Origin: Ypsolopha sequella
Taxonomy: Eukaryota; Arthropoda; Insecta; Lepidoptera; Ypsolophidae
Direction of reading: 5' to 3'
NCBI GenBank assembly: GCA_934047225.1
Contig: OW203984.1
Span: 8,565,201 to 8,629,200, forward strand
DNA length: 64,000 nt
Every line of letters begins with the position of its first letter. Within the stretch, counting starts at the first letter, position 1. The notes below the pieces were generated by a model. It worked only from the letters and a program-made list of their open reading frames with translations. It was not told the origin of the DNA and searched no databases. The translations under genes were made by a program, and so were the position numbers. Positions 32,251-43,050 of the stretch are shown here, one piece after another.

Positions 32251-32715
32251 TTTATTTTCATTTAAAGTCTTTGAAAGCCCTTTGCTTCTCGTATAAACGA
32301 GAAAAAACATTTTCTTTGAAATTGTAGAAATCTGGAATGTGTTTTGTTAACAAATTTTAAAGTCCAAAGACAGATCTAGTTCGGTCCTGTTATAACTATA
32401 ATGGGTATCTCCTGAGAAAACTGTGCTGTATAAACTACTGGATTTGTTCTCAGGTTGAGTGATATAAATATGTAATAATAAACGTAAGTATTACATTTTT
32501 GTGTCAATACACCTGTATGTATACCTATATAAGTAAGAATAACCATGTAAAGGACCCTTTTAAAGATTTATGAATGGGAGTTAAGGATCTATGGGCCGTC
32601 CCGATTGAAGCAGCTTCGAGTGCTGCCAGGTGACCGAATCGCGTTCCCCCTAAATCTTACCCCCCAAAATTCGGGTTTTAAAGCAAAAAAAGATTCTTAT
32701 TAATATAATTAAATA
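32251..32715. other. No gene seen; flank of the hAT remnant
   Basis: AT-rich. 32610-32680 contains a C-run rich segment (CCCCCTAAATCTTACCCCCC) that has a counterpart beyond the other side of the hAT coding remnant (33155-33230). Both may belong to the same element. Confidence 0.35.
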
Positions 32716-32955
32716 TTAAACACATCCTTCTGGCAATATATACCTTATTCTCAAAATGGATTCAGCAGTGTGGGTTGTCAAACTGTTTCTAAGTTTGTCT
32801 TTAATAATAACTACTTGAGAGAAGGCTCTTTCGCTTTCCACAACAGCGTTAGAAAATGGCAACGACAAAAATCCTAATACCAATTTGCTAACATGTCTGT
32901 ATGTTCTATAACATACTTCATTTTTGAAAGCATAAAATTCAACCCAGAATGGGTT
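32716..32955 (-). pseudogene. hAT transposase C-terminal dimerisation domain, remnant
   Basis: The minus-strand frame from 32955 to the stop at 32716-32718 encodes 79 residues without interruption. The core reads LGFLSLPFSNAVVESERAFS, followed by IKDKLRNSL and AESILRIRYILP. This is the conserved hAT family C-terminal pattern (LP-S-NA--ER-FS ... IK-K-RN-L ... L--IR) that mediates transposase dimerisation. An in-frame TGA lies immediately upstream and no catalytic portion is seen, so this is a decayed fragment or a last exon. It could equally be the end of a domesticated hAT-derived gene; with only one exon visible I favour a dead copy. Confidence 0.75.
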
Positions 32956-33839
32956 TCAAAGAATTTCAAAGTCGTTTCAGAGCATTCTGTTATTGTAACA
33001 CTTAGTCGACATCATTGCAGACGGGTCTTGAAAGACTAAGCTTAATTTGTAATATCAAGTTTTATTTAAGATGTTGCATTCTGCGGGCTTATTAAATAAC
33101 AGTTTTCTAAAGCATTAATGTTATTTGCTAACAAAATCCCGTAATTCCCACCAAAACCAGTTTTTTCCCCCCAAAAATCCCCCCAAGAATCCTATTCCCA
33201 ATTGTCCCCCCGTAGCTATAAAAACACCCCAAATTTGGAGAGATTCCCCCAATCTGCCATCACTCCTCAGATGAACGCAATGCTGCGGGGGTTTATTTAA
33301 GAAATGTATTATTATTTCCAAAATTGAATTAATAATATTATCAATGCGGTAGTATATGCAATGATTAAAACGTCGTAAGTTGTCGTTTTAGACTTTTAGC
33401 ATTCTTATTTAGCATTCTTATTTAACAATTTTAGTTTTCCTTTTATATATAATGTTATTTGCAATGTAACAGGCATAAAAACATCGTCAGTTAAAGAGGC
33501 TAAGAGGACTGTTACAACTTATCTGTCTACATTGGATTACGACGCTACCGAAGCATTGCTTCAACACCCCTCATAGATAGCCCTTATTTATTAGTTATTT
33601 ATATACATTATATATATACATATACATACTTATTATTACTATCTAACAATATAACTAGTTAATTTATTGATTTTTGACTTACTTGTAAAAATAATAACTA
33701 TTCATGTATGTACCCACACTGTCACAAAACTTTTGCATTTTATAACCCTGTCAAAACTCGTACTTTAGTCTGGTAATCATATTTCTGGATCCCACGTGAC
33801 AAGCCCGACTTAGTTTGGGGTCCACTGGAAAACGTAGAC
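32956..33839. other. No gene seen
   Basis: Contains G/C-run sequence at 33155-33240 (CCCCCCAAAAATCCCCCC-like) that keeps a minus frame open by composition only, and a small tandem duplication of TAGCATTCTTATT near 33398-33424. The remainder is AT-rich. Confidence 0.4.
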
Positions 33840-33998
33840 ACTAAATAATTTGTTTTTAATCATTTATTATAACTGTTTTCTTTTTATGTTTCTTTTTATG
33901 TTTAGATTAAGGATTTAATTTGATTTAATTCAATTTTAAAGCATGTTTTAGTGTAAGTTTTCAAGAAATAAATAATTTGTATATTTGTATTTGTATTG
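33840..33998 (+). mobile_element. Probable LINE 3' end with TTTGTATTTGTA tail
   Basis: AT-rich UTR-like sequence ends CAAGAAATAAATAATTTG followed by TATATTTGTATTTGTATTG, the same tail type as the minus-strand LINE at 18262-19108. No coding remnant. Confidence 0.45.
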
Positions 33999-34234
33999 TA
34001 TCAAAACGCGAACTTAGGGTATTGTGGTATATTTAGATACTCCCATGGAAAGTTCTGCAGGCAGAGGTAACAAATAAAATTTTAATAAGGGTGAAAAGTG
34101 TGTCTGGTTAACTTATCCCTATATGACATAATAAAATTAGTATAAACCTACAGATTTTCTATCACAGACTTGCTCCGTGTATTTTATCTCCGAAATCCGT
34201 TGGGATATGGTTGAAGTAGTCCGTGCACATACAC

Positions 34235-34552
34235 TTTTTTAGGGTTCCGTACCCAAAGGCTAACTTACGGGACCTTATTACTAAGACTCCGCTGTCCGTT
34301 TGTCTGTCCGTTTGTCTGTCCGTCTGTCTGTCCGTCTGTCACCAGACTGTATCTCGTGAAAGGTGATAGTTAGACAGTTGAAATTTTCACAAATGATGTA
34401 TTTCTGTTGCTGCTATAACAACAAATACTAAAAAACAGAATAAAATAAATATTTAAGGGGGCTCCCATACAACAGACATGTTTTTTTTCCGTTTTTATAG
34501 ATAATGGTACGGAATCCTTCGTGCGCGAGTCCGACTCGCACTTGGCTGGTTT
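34235..34552 (+). mobile_element. Family A SINE-like repeat
   Basis: Intact copy: AGGGTTCCGTACCCAAAGGC, a (GTCTGTCC)n run at about 34298-34340, ATCTCGTGAAAGGTGATAG, GGGGGCTCCCATACAACAG, and the terminal hairpin GCGCGAGTCCGACTCGC with CACTTGGCTGG. Non-coding. Confidence 0.8.
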
Positions 34553-34627
34553 ATTCTAGTATTCGTAGCCTCAGGAGAGTTGCGTAACGCGCAATATATA
34601 TTATTTGTACACTTTTCTAGCACATTT

Positions 34628-34787
34628 GTGTCGATTCGGCGCAACACAACCTAACTTATTTGACAGGACTAAACTTAATTTAAGCGTACCATCTTTTTTT
34701 TTCTGTATTGAAAAGAGAAAGACAGGAAGCTCAAAATAAGGTTAGTCCTGTCAAACAAGTTAAGTTGTGTTGCGTCGAATCGATGCC
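34628..34787. mobile_element. Foldback MITE (family O), copy 1
   Basis: The arms TCGATTCGGCGCAACACAAC and onward (about 34630-34682) and the inverse ending in GTTGTGTTGCGTCGAATCGA pair over about 55 bp, including TTTGACAGGACTAAACTT. A second copy is at 45274-45434. Confidence 0.75.
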
Positions 34788-35338
34788 AATAATACCAGCC
34801 AAACGGACTTCGTGAGATAGAATAATTGTAAAAGTGTCATAAAAAATACAACAATTTGGTTGTACCAATTTCTACTGTACCTAGTCAGTTCGAAACTCAA
34901 TATCTCGTAGCAAAGCAACGAAAACGTACCTCTACATTCCCGCTGAAAGGAAAACCATTTTTCACTTATCGAGTTTTCGCCTAGCCACGAAGAATAGTCT
35001 TTGAATTTTCGTTTTATACCCTACTTGAAATGTAGCGATGTAGGGACCAAGTCGCACTGAAATATCGCGTGGCAATAATTTCTCCCCGGAATTTTATCAC
35101 CTGTCCTTTGGCTACTACACGTTTTCATGGTCTGACGCTTTTTTCCACACGAAGTGGTTTAACTAAATGCATGTCACTATTTTGTGATAGACATTTTGTT
35201 TGAACTAACATGCAAAGTTTCAGAAGTGCCACAATTACATTTTCTCAAAAATAAATTGTGATGTTATCATTTCATACTGCAAATACAAGCTAGGAAGTAC
35301 TTCATCCTGGAGAGCTATTTTAAATCTCCATTAAATAG

Positions 35339-35957
35339 CCAAAGTTAAAATGGCTTCCTATTGGTCCTTGTCGGAATTTTCATATTCCCTCTCATCTTTA
35401 TGATATTATTAAAAACCCTCTTTCACCTCCGTATTATTTTAAATTCTTATTTCCTCGAGATAAGCCTTTGCGTTCAAATACTTTTTCCTTATTAAAAACT
35501 CCCGAGCACAACTTACAGTGCTTATGGTAACTCATTTAATGTTAGAGCTATTGAACTCTGGAATTCATTGCCGCACGGTATTCGTGACTGTCCCACTATT
35601 AGTCGTTTTAAGCTAATAGAACACTACTTCTCGCTGTCTTAAAGTGGGTAAGTTATGTATAAATTTATTTGTTTTAGTTTTTATCTATATCTAATGGTAT
35701 ATTTAGTCCAGAAAATGTATATTTATATATTGTTGTTTTATTTGTATGTTAATATGTTGTTATATATTCAATTATTTTATGACTTTATTTGTAGTACACG
35801 TATGTACGATAACTTATTTTTATTATTATAGTATCCTCTCCCACTAAGGTTGGCTGGTAGAAATTTCTTTTCAAAGATAAGCTCGCAGGTAGATGTTTTT
35901 TTTTTATTGTAAATAATTCTATTTAACGTATCTGTGTACAATAAAGAATAAATCTCA
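35339..35957 (+). pseudogene. Jockey/CR1-like LINE ORF2 C-terminus and 3' UTR
   Basis: One frame gives WLPIGPCRNFHIPSHLYDII and onward to LLKTPEHNL at about 35520. After a +1 shift the neighbouring frame continues YSAYGNSFNVRAIELWNSLP, then HGIRDCPTISRFKLIEHYFS and a TAA at 35640-35642. LWNSLP with a following FK helix is the signature tail of Jockey/CR1-type ORF2 proteins. The 3' UTR ends GTGTACAATAAAGAATAAAT near 35957. The element is 5'-truncated and frameshifted. Confidence 0.75.
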
Positions 35958-36088
35958 TGTTCTGTAAATTCGCTTGAAAACACATTACATACCATTTATG
36001 TTTATTTTTCTAAACTATTCGTGACTATGTTTTTAAGACAATAAGGAGCAATGTGTTCTGTGCTAAGGAGCTAGGCGATCATAAGGTT

Positions 36089-36512
36089 TTAAGGTGATAT
36101 ACCGTGCTAGCAAAGGTCCCCGTTACTCCAGGCAGAAAGACCCGCAGTGCGAAAGGGACGGAATCGGGGAAAATTGTAAAAAGTCGGTTTTAAATTAATT
36201 CAAAATTAACTAAAATAGCTACAAAAAATTCCATAACCAGTAATTTAGGTGTAGTTAAAACCCATCTAAATAAATATTTTTCAAGTCTGTATGCTATCCT
36301 AATTTGTCAGAATATCAAAAAAAGTGTTAATTTAGACCTGATTTCAATAATAATTCCTATCGAATGAAATTCCTCCTATCGCGTTTCTCATAGACCAAAA
36401 TCTAGTAAAAGGTCCCAAAATTGTTATACTAATTTATTTTATTTGGAACTTCATTAAAAGAGCAGATAAATAACTTCAAAAAGTGTCAATTTTCACGGTA
36501 TAGCCCCTTCAG
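36089..36512. mobile_element. TTAA-flanked MITE (family H), copy 2
   Basis: Left end TTAAGGTGATA; right end GGTATAGCCCCTTCA, a diverged inverse. It shares CAGTGCGAAAGGGACGG, AAAAAGTCGGTTTT and ATTCCTATCGAATGAAAT-like sequence with the other two copies. Non-coding. Confidence 0.6.
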
Positions 36513-37180
36513 CGGCCAATTTAAAAATAAAAGTAAAATGAATTGCAACTTCGTGTTCAGATGTTTCTTATACATATTTTATAATTGCAAGAATAATAAC
36601 TAAAAAAGATAAATTTTGTTGATTTTATATATATAAAACCATTTAACGCTTAAAATTTAATTATATGCTATCCTGCTCTCAGTGTAAGGTAGGCGTCGTC
36701 TGATAATCAAATTGAACGCATCCTATTGACAGTTACCGGTTTAACATCAATAACGTCCAAGTTAGAGAAAAAAAAAACAGCGGTTGTTTGTTTGGAAAAA
36801 AATATTGTAAATCGAATTACTTTGATTAAACGAATGTTCCGCTTACAAGTACTCGTCTCGAAACGAATCTTTTTTCTCATCTAACATTTTGAGGTAAGTT
36901 TAAATAGGGTATTTTCGTACGTACCCCTTTACGAAATTTTGTCCCAATATTATGAGCAATGTGACTTTCAATATTAGGTCGTCAATAAGTTCAATTTAAA
37001 TCCTTATCTTATGTACCTACTACCAGTACGAAGTGTCTCGGTTTATTTTTGAGACGAGCACAATACATGCTTTGACCATAATAAGCCATCCTGGCCTCGT
37101 ATATAAAAGTCCTCGCACTGCGGCCCGGACTTCTAACTTACTTAGGAGGGCTCACTTACTGGTCTATGCATTAATGTATG
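36513..37180. other. No gene seen
   Basis: AT-rich, with no family member or domain recognised. Confidence 0.4.
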
Positions 37181-37470
37181 TATGTAAATACTTTATTGCA
37201 TAAAATAATTGACAATGCACAAAAGCGAGCTTAATGCTAATTAGCATTCTCTGCCACGTAACCTTTGGTGATGTGGAAAGTTTTTAAGGGTAGTGCCTTA
37301 CTATAACAGCGGTATGTTATAGTAGGGGCGTCGCTTTCTTGAGATCCGAATTTGTACCAATAATTTACCCTCTTGTGGTACGGTGAAAGTTTTCTGTGAT
37401 AAAACCTGTGTGCTTTGAAACCTAAGAAGTATTTATTTGTGCCCAAAATACGATGATGATACATCCCTTA
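37181..37470 (-). mobile_element. Probable LINE 3' end, minus strand
   Basis: On the minus strand the sequence ends TTATGCAATAAAGTATTTAC followed by ATACATACAT, an AATAAA-plus-tandem-tail terminus. The minus frame at 37237-37464 has no assignable motif. The rightmost 40 bp (TATTTGTGCCCAAAATACG) belong to a family F SINE fragment. Confidence 0.4.
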
Positions 37471-37496
37471 TTGTGATCTAACTGTATATTACGTCA

Positions 37497-37650
37497 CGGG
37501 TGCGAGGGTTCCGGCACTGCGCTCACCAACCCGCCTGCCCAGCGTGTGTGAGTATAGGCAATTCTTCCAGGATGACCGCCAGGAGTGGCAAAGTTCTGGA
37601 AAGGCTTATGTCCAGCAGTGGACAAACTAGGCTGATGGATGGATGGATGT
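37497..37650 (+). mobile_element. Family E LINE-derived 3' end, plus strand
   Basis: Inverse of the left parts of 7864-8232 and 25020-25385, ending AAACTAGGCTGATGG and then a GATG tail at about 37637-37649. The tail at the 3' end confirms orientation. Confidence 0.7.
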
Positions 37651-38298
37651 ATATTACCAGTGGCATTTGGTTCATAGAGGATCTATGAGCAACCAACACT
37701 AATAGTTACACTACAATTTCTGGTGAAAAAAGTCATACGATTTTAGGAGCAAAACACAGCATGCATAGAATATTGATTCCTTTACTCTTTTTTCAATCCT
37801 TCAGGAAGTGCAAGTATACAAATGACTAGTAAATGGGTTTGTAAATTATACTTGTATTCTATGTAAATAATATCAAGTTTTAACACAAAAACCGACTTAA
37901 GTCTTGTCTCAAAATTATTCTGCAATTACTAACTATCGAGCAACAAAGTACTTCATAAGAGTCCATTACGTACACGTTATCGCTACAAAACTGCCGTAAC
38001 TTGAAAGTCTTATTACAAAACTAACAAGAACCGGTCGGATCCATCAATATTATTGAAGAATGCAATTTCCAATAGAACCTGTAATTCAGAAGTTGGCTCC
38101 AGAAGCTACATAATAGGTAAATTACCGGCGGCGGGTGCGGGAGACATCGACGCGGCTTTTTCTATTCCGATTACATTAATAAGGATCGATTCTGCGTATT
38201 TGTTAATAAATATTAAGAAATAGTTATAACGGCCGAAATACAACGTTTAGATAAGAGCGATAACAATAGTTTACCATATGATTAAACGTATTTTTTAT
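37651..38298. other. No gene seen
   Basis: AT-rich with no recognised domain or repeat. Confidence 0.4.
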
Positions 38299-38411
38299 TA
38301 TATTTGGTAGCTTCAATGTAATTGGATTTTCCATCAGAGTGAAATTAAAACAATTAAATTTAAAAAATCTAATTTCACTCACACCTAATTAATTTGAAGC
38401 TACCATAATAT
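38299..38411. mobile_element. Short foldback element, 113 bp
   Basis: TATTTGGTAGCTTCAATGTA and onward at 38301 pairs with the inverse ending GAAGCTACCATAATA at 38410. The inner ends share GAGTGAAATTA and TAATTTCACTC. Non-coding. Confidence 0.65.
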
Positions 38412-39141
38412 CATTCAAATTATCTAAATGATCCTGAATATCCGAAATTATCGTCATCCAAGAATTCAAGAAGTACTGTGTTTTTTACCACTCACTGCAT
38501 CCAAATTTACCATTTTATGCAATATTGTTTCTTCATATTTCGTAACAATTACGGAGAATCTACCCTTAAAGTAGGTATCTGAATTAATTATAGCTTTCAC
38601 AATGTTTTTTGCACTAGGAACAAAGTTCCCCATCGCACTTTATACTCCAAGCGTTTAGCAGATGAAGGTAAGGCCGAAAAAATTGTAACATTTCGACCGT
38701 TACGTTTTCATTGCATCGCTTTCATACACTTCTTTATCGCTAACGCTTCTTACCTCGTTTCATAGTACGAGATGGGGATTAATGCAGTATAGACGTTCGG
38801 GTGGAGGCAGCTTGCTTATCAGTATCAAAAGAACCTCCTTTCTAATCGGGTGTCCATGTCACCCCTCGTTTTTTCTTTTATTAAAAACAAGAATTTACGT
38901 TATCATGACTTCAAAATATCACGAAAACCCCAAAACTGTGTATCTGTGATATCTGAGCCACTTTTAATAATAGCAATCCTTAAAGCTTCGAAGAGACTAA
39001 GGATGAAAGGAGCTCGCTCAGAAAGTACCTAATTACTCTTTTTTTAACCCTTAAACTACGAACAGCCCCAATTGGGACGCAAGTGCGTGTTATCATTTTA
39101 TAGAATTATTTAGTTTTAAATTTAGGTTACTTTTTTGTTCT
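38412..39141. other. No gene seen
   Basis: AT-rich sequence; the 60-codon + frame at 38850-39032 has no motif or supporting signal. Confidence 0.4.
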
Positions 39142-39378
39142 TTAAGTTTTATCGAATAATATAATCCCAGTGCGTGTTGAAATATTGTTATTTTTTATCA
39201 CGAGTTTGCGGGTTAAAGGTATTTGATTTATAAATATCCGGCAGGGAGTTCCACATCTCAGCGTACGGTTATTAAACGAAGAAACGGGCGAACTAGAATA
39301 TTGACAATATAAAGGTGGATATGCTAGACGGCTACGATTCCAGTTATAGGTAGAAAGGGGATGGCAAAAATAGATCAT
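39142..39378 (-). pseudogene. Possible LINE ORF2 C-terminus, minus strand
   Basis: One minus frame carries QYSSSPVSSFNNRTL; with a one-base shift the next residues become MWNSLPDIYKSNTFNPQTR, resembling the WNSLP tail motif of Jockey/CR1 ORF2. This is suggestive only, because the match depends on a frameshift. Confidence 0.4.
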
Positions 39379-40113
39379 GTATATTCACAGCTTGGCAAAA
39401 AGAGGTTGATGCGTTGACAGGTGGAAAATAACATTTTAGTCGTAGTATACGGTTTTGATCGTAGTGGTATAGCGACCTAATTTTTTCCAAACAACTTTTT
39501 GCATCCAATTAAATGTTTCCTTAATTTGAGATATTATGTTAATTAGAAGAAATCGATCCTCAGGATTGACCCTTTCGATCGGTTTCATAAAAATACAGAA
39601 TATATATATATTTTTTTTTTTTTTCATATTTTACCGCACCACCACCGGTTCGAGTCTCGGTTCAAGCAAGTGATTTATCAAAAACCTGAGAATGCAGTTT
39701 TGCCTTTTTTTTAATTATAAAAATATTTCTTTTCAATAAAATTTGCTATCAACGATATTGTAGAGTACTTTTATTCCACACTGTACCTATATAGCCAACC
39801 TAAAATACGGGTTGGCGAAAGTGGTGGGGGACTAGCGCATGTGTTCATTGGCGCACAAAACTACTAAGTGCGATAGAGAAAAAATTACTAGCGCAGTCAA
39901 GGTCAGACCTCATAAACCGTGCCGCTACCTGTAATAATATATAGCCAACAGAATGGATTGGAAGCTGAATATTCGGTACGTCAACCGCGTAAACATTTTT
40001 GGACGCTCGTAAGAGCGTCAATCTGTTGAACAGATTAATAAAATGAATCCCAATTTTCATATGCCGAGTGTAATTAGACATGTACGAGTAACATTGTGTT
40101 CATTTCTAATACC
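39379..40113. mobile_element. Interspersed repeat family U (39537-39775), otherwise no gene
   Basis: 39537-39775 shares ATCGATCCTCAGGA, CCTTTCGATCGGTTTCATAA, ATTTATCAAAAACCTGAGAA and AAAATTTGCTATCAA with 55136-55540. It includes GGTTCGAGTCTCGG, a B-box-like phrase, but no A box or cloverleaf. The rest is unassigned. Confidence 0.45.
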
Positions 40114-40121
40114 GCTTGCAC

Positions 40122-40632
40122 TAGGGTTGCTAGAAGAGAAAACCAATATATACAAATACAAATACAAAATACAAAATATCTTTATTGGTAACACAAAAGT
40201 AATTTACATGGTCATGTTGTTGGAATCATCTTTGAAGCACACAATGCTTGTACCAGGTGACTCAGCTCTTTCTATAGCTTCACATAATTTACTAAATGTA
40301 GAAACAATAATCATTAAAACAAGTTTAATAAAGATAGTAAATGTAAGATATTTTAAATATAGATATAATGAATAGATATAATTATGTGTGTAAATGTATA
40401 CAATAATAGTTTTCTTTATATTTATTCGGTTGGGACAAATAAATATTGCGAAAAAAAAAATATATAATATATTTTTTTTATTAAAACTAACGTAATTACA
40501 CCAAAATACTTTTTTGCCCGCCGACCGTTGTTATTTGTTATTTTTCGGGACAATTTGTATTTTGTTGGGACTCTGGACATCATATTAAATGTTGGGACAA
40601 TCCCGACGAATTCCGACCATCTGGCAACCCTA
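40122..40632. mobile_element. hAT-type MITE (family L), copy 2
   Basis: TAGGGTTGCTAG at the left and CTGGCAACCCTA at the right, flanked by an exact 8-bp duplication GCTTGCAC (40114-40121 and 40633-40640). TAGGG-type ends plus an 8-bp duplication point to the hAT superfamily. A LINE or SINE tail inserted near the left end enlarges it. Non-coding. Confidence 0.8.
40143..40362 (-). mobile_element. Retroposon 3' end nested in the family L MITE
   Basis: On the minus strand the block ends TTACCAATAAAGATATTTTG followed by TATTTTGTATTTGTATTTG, an AATAAA plus tandem tail. It lies just inside the left TIR of the MITE. No coding remnant. Confidence 0.5.
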
Positions 40633-40799
40633 GCTTGCACCAACCCGTGGAAGCACATTTGTGTTTTTGCTAGCACACAAAATGTTTCCATATTATATTT
40701 TTATGTATTAAATAAGTTGGCTGGTTATAGCCAGGATTCATATTTTTTTCAATTTTTCTCTCAGTAACTCACGACATTTTAAGTTGAAAATAAACCCAA

Positions 40800-41000
40800 T
40801 AGCTCTTTTTAGGAATCCGTTGTACCTAAAAGGTACAAAAGGAACCTTTATGGTGAGACTCTGTTGTCCGTCACAGCCTTATAATTTAAGCACCATTAAA
40901 GATAAATACTTGAAATTTGTCACAAGAATAGCACTAATTTGCCCACATGACACGGTGTAAAAAAATACCATGTTAGAATTTATTTAGAAATATGTAATAT
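40800..41000 (+). mobile_element. Family B interspersed repeat, 5' part only
   Basis: Shares AAAGGAACCTTTATGGTGAG, CACCATTAAAGATAAATACT and AGAATAGCACTAATTTGCCC with 60288-60445. It is truncated before the C-run repeats. Confidence 0.7.
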
Positions 41001-41674
41001 GAAATTCTCTTTGCTAACGAGTTGTTGTCTGAAAGGTGGTAAAGGTTCTAATGTAAATAAAATAAAAATCTTAAAAACACGCTTCATTTGATGGGAATAA
41101 TTTAAACACCTCTTGATTTAAAAGCACTTGTACAATAGTTTCACTATTTATTAAAACCATCCTTTTCAAAATATTACTGTGTAAGAGTAACTACGAGACA
41201 GTGTCCTGTCTGTAAGACCTTAGAATGAGCGAAGTGCACTTGCGTCATGGCGGAATTGACCATCGACATCGGGTCCCTACGTACCGATGCCAAGAACCCC
41301 TCGCTTATTAGCTCCGGTCCTTTCTTTATGCTTTCTGTTTATCACATTAAATCCACACTCAGCTCTTGGACTATTTCCAATTGTTACAAGCGCCGCTATT
41401 GCCTTCATAAGCCAAATGTACTGTGCTTCAAAGGTTACAGTTTTAGTATGTGATGCGGAGTGAGCTTCGGTTTTTGGAAAAAATGGAGGAATTGTTCTGA
41501 AGGTTATATGAATTTTTAGGGAGCGCTATACACATAAGGGACTTGTTACAGCAAGCGCCCCGGGCATATGGACGACACAGGACGCTGTGAGGACAAAATT
41601 TATGAATTTCTACGCAGCGCGGGGAGTGGGAAGGCGCTTCTTGTTGTATTTCGTTCCGTCCATAGACAAACTAC

Positions 41675-41934
41675 CAGTGGCGTGCACAGAACTTCTTTCC
41701 GGAAAAGCAATCAGAAGGTCAAGTACGACAACAAAAAAAATATGAAAAAACTTAAATAACACTTTGAAAAAAAAAAGTTTGTATGACGCCAGAGTAGGCA
41801 CTGCCTTTCATAGAGTGAACATTTTCATACAAACTTTTTTTTTCAAAGTGTTATTTAAATTTTTTGATATTTTTTTATTGTCGTACTTGACCTTCTGATT
41901 GCTTTTCGGGAAAAAAGTTCTATGCACGCCACTG
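41675..41934. mobile_element. hAT-type MITE (family C), copy 3
   Basis: A 260-bp foldback bounded by CAGTGGCGTGCACAGAAC and GTTCTATGCACGCCACTG, with the exact 8-bp duplication CAAACTAC at 41667-41674 and 41935-41942. Confidence 0.9.
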
Positions 41935-41970
41935 CAAACTACCCCAAGATGGCTATTGTTCAATTTTCAC

Positions 41971-42113
41971 GTACAGTGCTACAAGGATCTTATGGCGCGT
42001 GGATTGGTTGTGTCAAAAATTGGAACTAACGCCGCTGCCATACTCCTTGTTTCACATCTGCGCCCTCCTGTCACTGTCATCCACGCGCCATTAGATTCTT
42101 GTAGCACTGTACA
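41971..42113. mobile_element. Foldback element, ~143 bp
   Basis: GTACAGTGCTACAAGGATCT and onward to GGCGCGTGGAT pairs with ATCCACGCGCCATTAGATTC and onward to GTAGCACTGTAC. Arms are about 38 bp around a 65-bp loop. It begins about 30 bp after the right target duplication of the neighbouring hAT MITE. Confidence 0.65.
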
Positions 42114-43050
42114 ATTAATTCTGTCAACTAGCCGAGGTATGAGGAAGCGGGGTACTGCAATCCTATTGGCCCTACCAAGGTCATTCCGTCATAAGTAGCA
42201 ATACTTCGTAGGAAGGGGCGGGACAAGTTTATTTAAAACACGATATATTTTATAGATATTATTTTATGTATGAATTATTTTAATTTTATGGACTTTTACC
42301 TTCTAGTTTCTTAATATTATTGTAGCACAATAATACTTTATTAGGTATCGACAAATTAATTACAGACTCAAAATCCAAACTCAGAAATGTGAGGTTGTTC
42401 CTGAGCATATGTATTATTACATGATAGGTTTCTCATAAGATTCTAATAAAATACAGAAGAAAATGAATTGAAGGGGTTTATTTATTTTTAATTGACACAG
42501 TTTCAGAAATGACAACAGATGAACGTTCAAATAACAGTACCTACCTCTAAAGGCTCTAAAGGCTCACTTTAATAATCTACATAAATCAATTAGTATCGAT
42601 TAATGAGTGCTCTATAAATTCACACCTCTATCGACTGGACAAAAGAAATGAAACGAAAATACTACAGTAAAGAAGAGAGTATGTGACAGACTAAAGACAT
42701 CAACGGGGTGTGCAAGCTTCGATTTAATGACAGACCAGTTTAAGTATAGAAAAAAAAATTAAAAGAAAGCAGAATCATGGATGTATATCTAAACTGGATT
42801 GTGCACTGAAGGATGTTACGCGTAGAAAAATAGACTCTATTCCATACACTTAAAAGTTATTTTATTATGACATAACCAACTAGAGAAAACGTGCCGAGCG
42901 GGACAACAAACAGTTGTGTCCTGTGTCCTACTCGCACAGTTGCCATCACAAAAAAAACAAATTGCGATGGTAGGCTTCAGTTTTTCACGATTTAGTTTTT
43001 CAACGACTATAGTATTTAGCTTTTAGTAAATACTTGTTCATGACATTTCT
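42114..43050. other. No gene seen
   Basis: AT-rich; no domain, exon or repeat family recognised apart from a short duplication of AAAGGCTC near 42550. Confidence 0.4.

Noticed and set aside
33121..33321. Glycine-rich minus-strand open frame next to the hAT remnant
   Set aside because: The glycines come from C-runs on the plus strand; there is no motif and no continuity with the hAT frame.
34298..34340. GTCTGTCC microsatellite as an independent locus
   Set aside because: It is the expanded core of the family A repeat.
39640..39660. GGTTCGAGTCTCGG as a tRNA T-arm
   Set aside because: No A box or cloverleaf nearby; the segment is part of repeat family U, and the copy at 55200 lacks the B-box match.
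41247..41453. ATG in good context opening 68 codons (+)
   Set aside because: No domain, no splice support and no second exon; kept as unassigned sequence.
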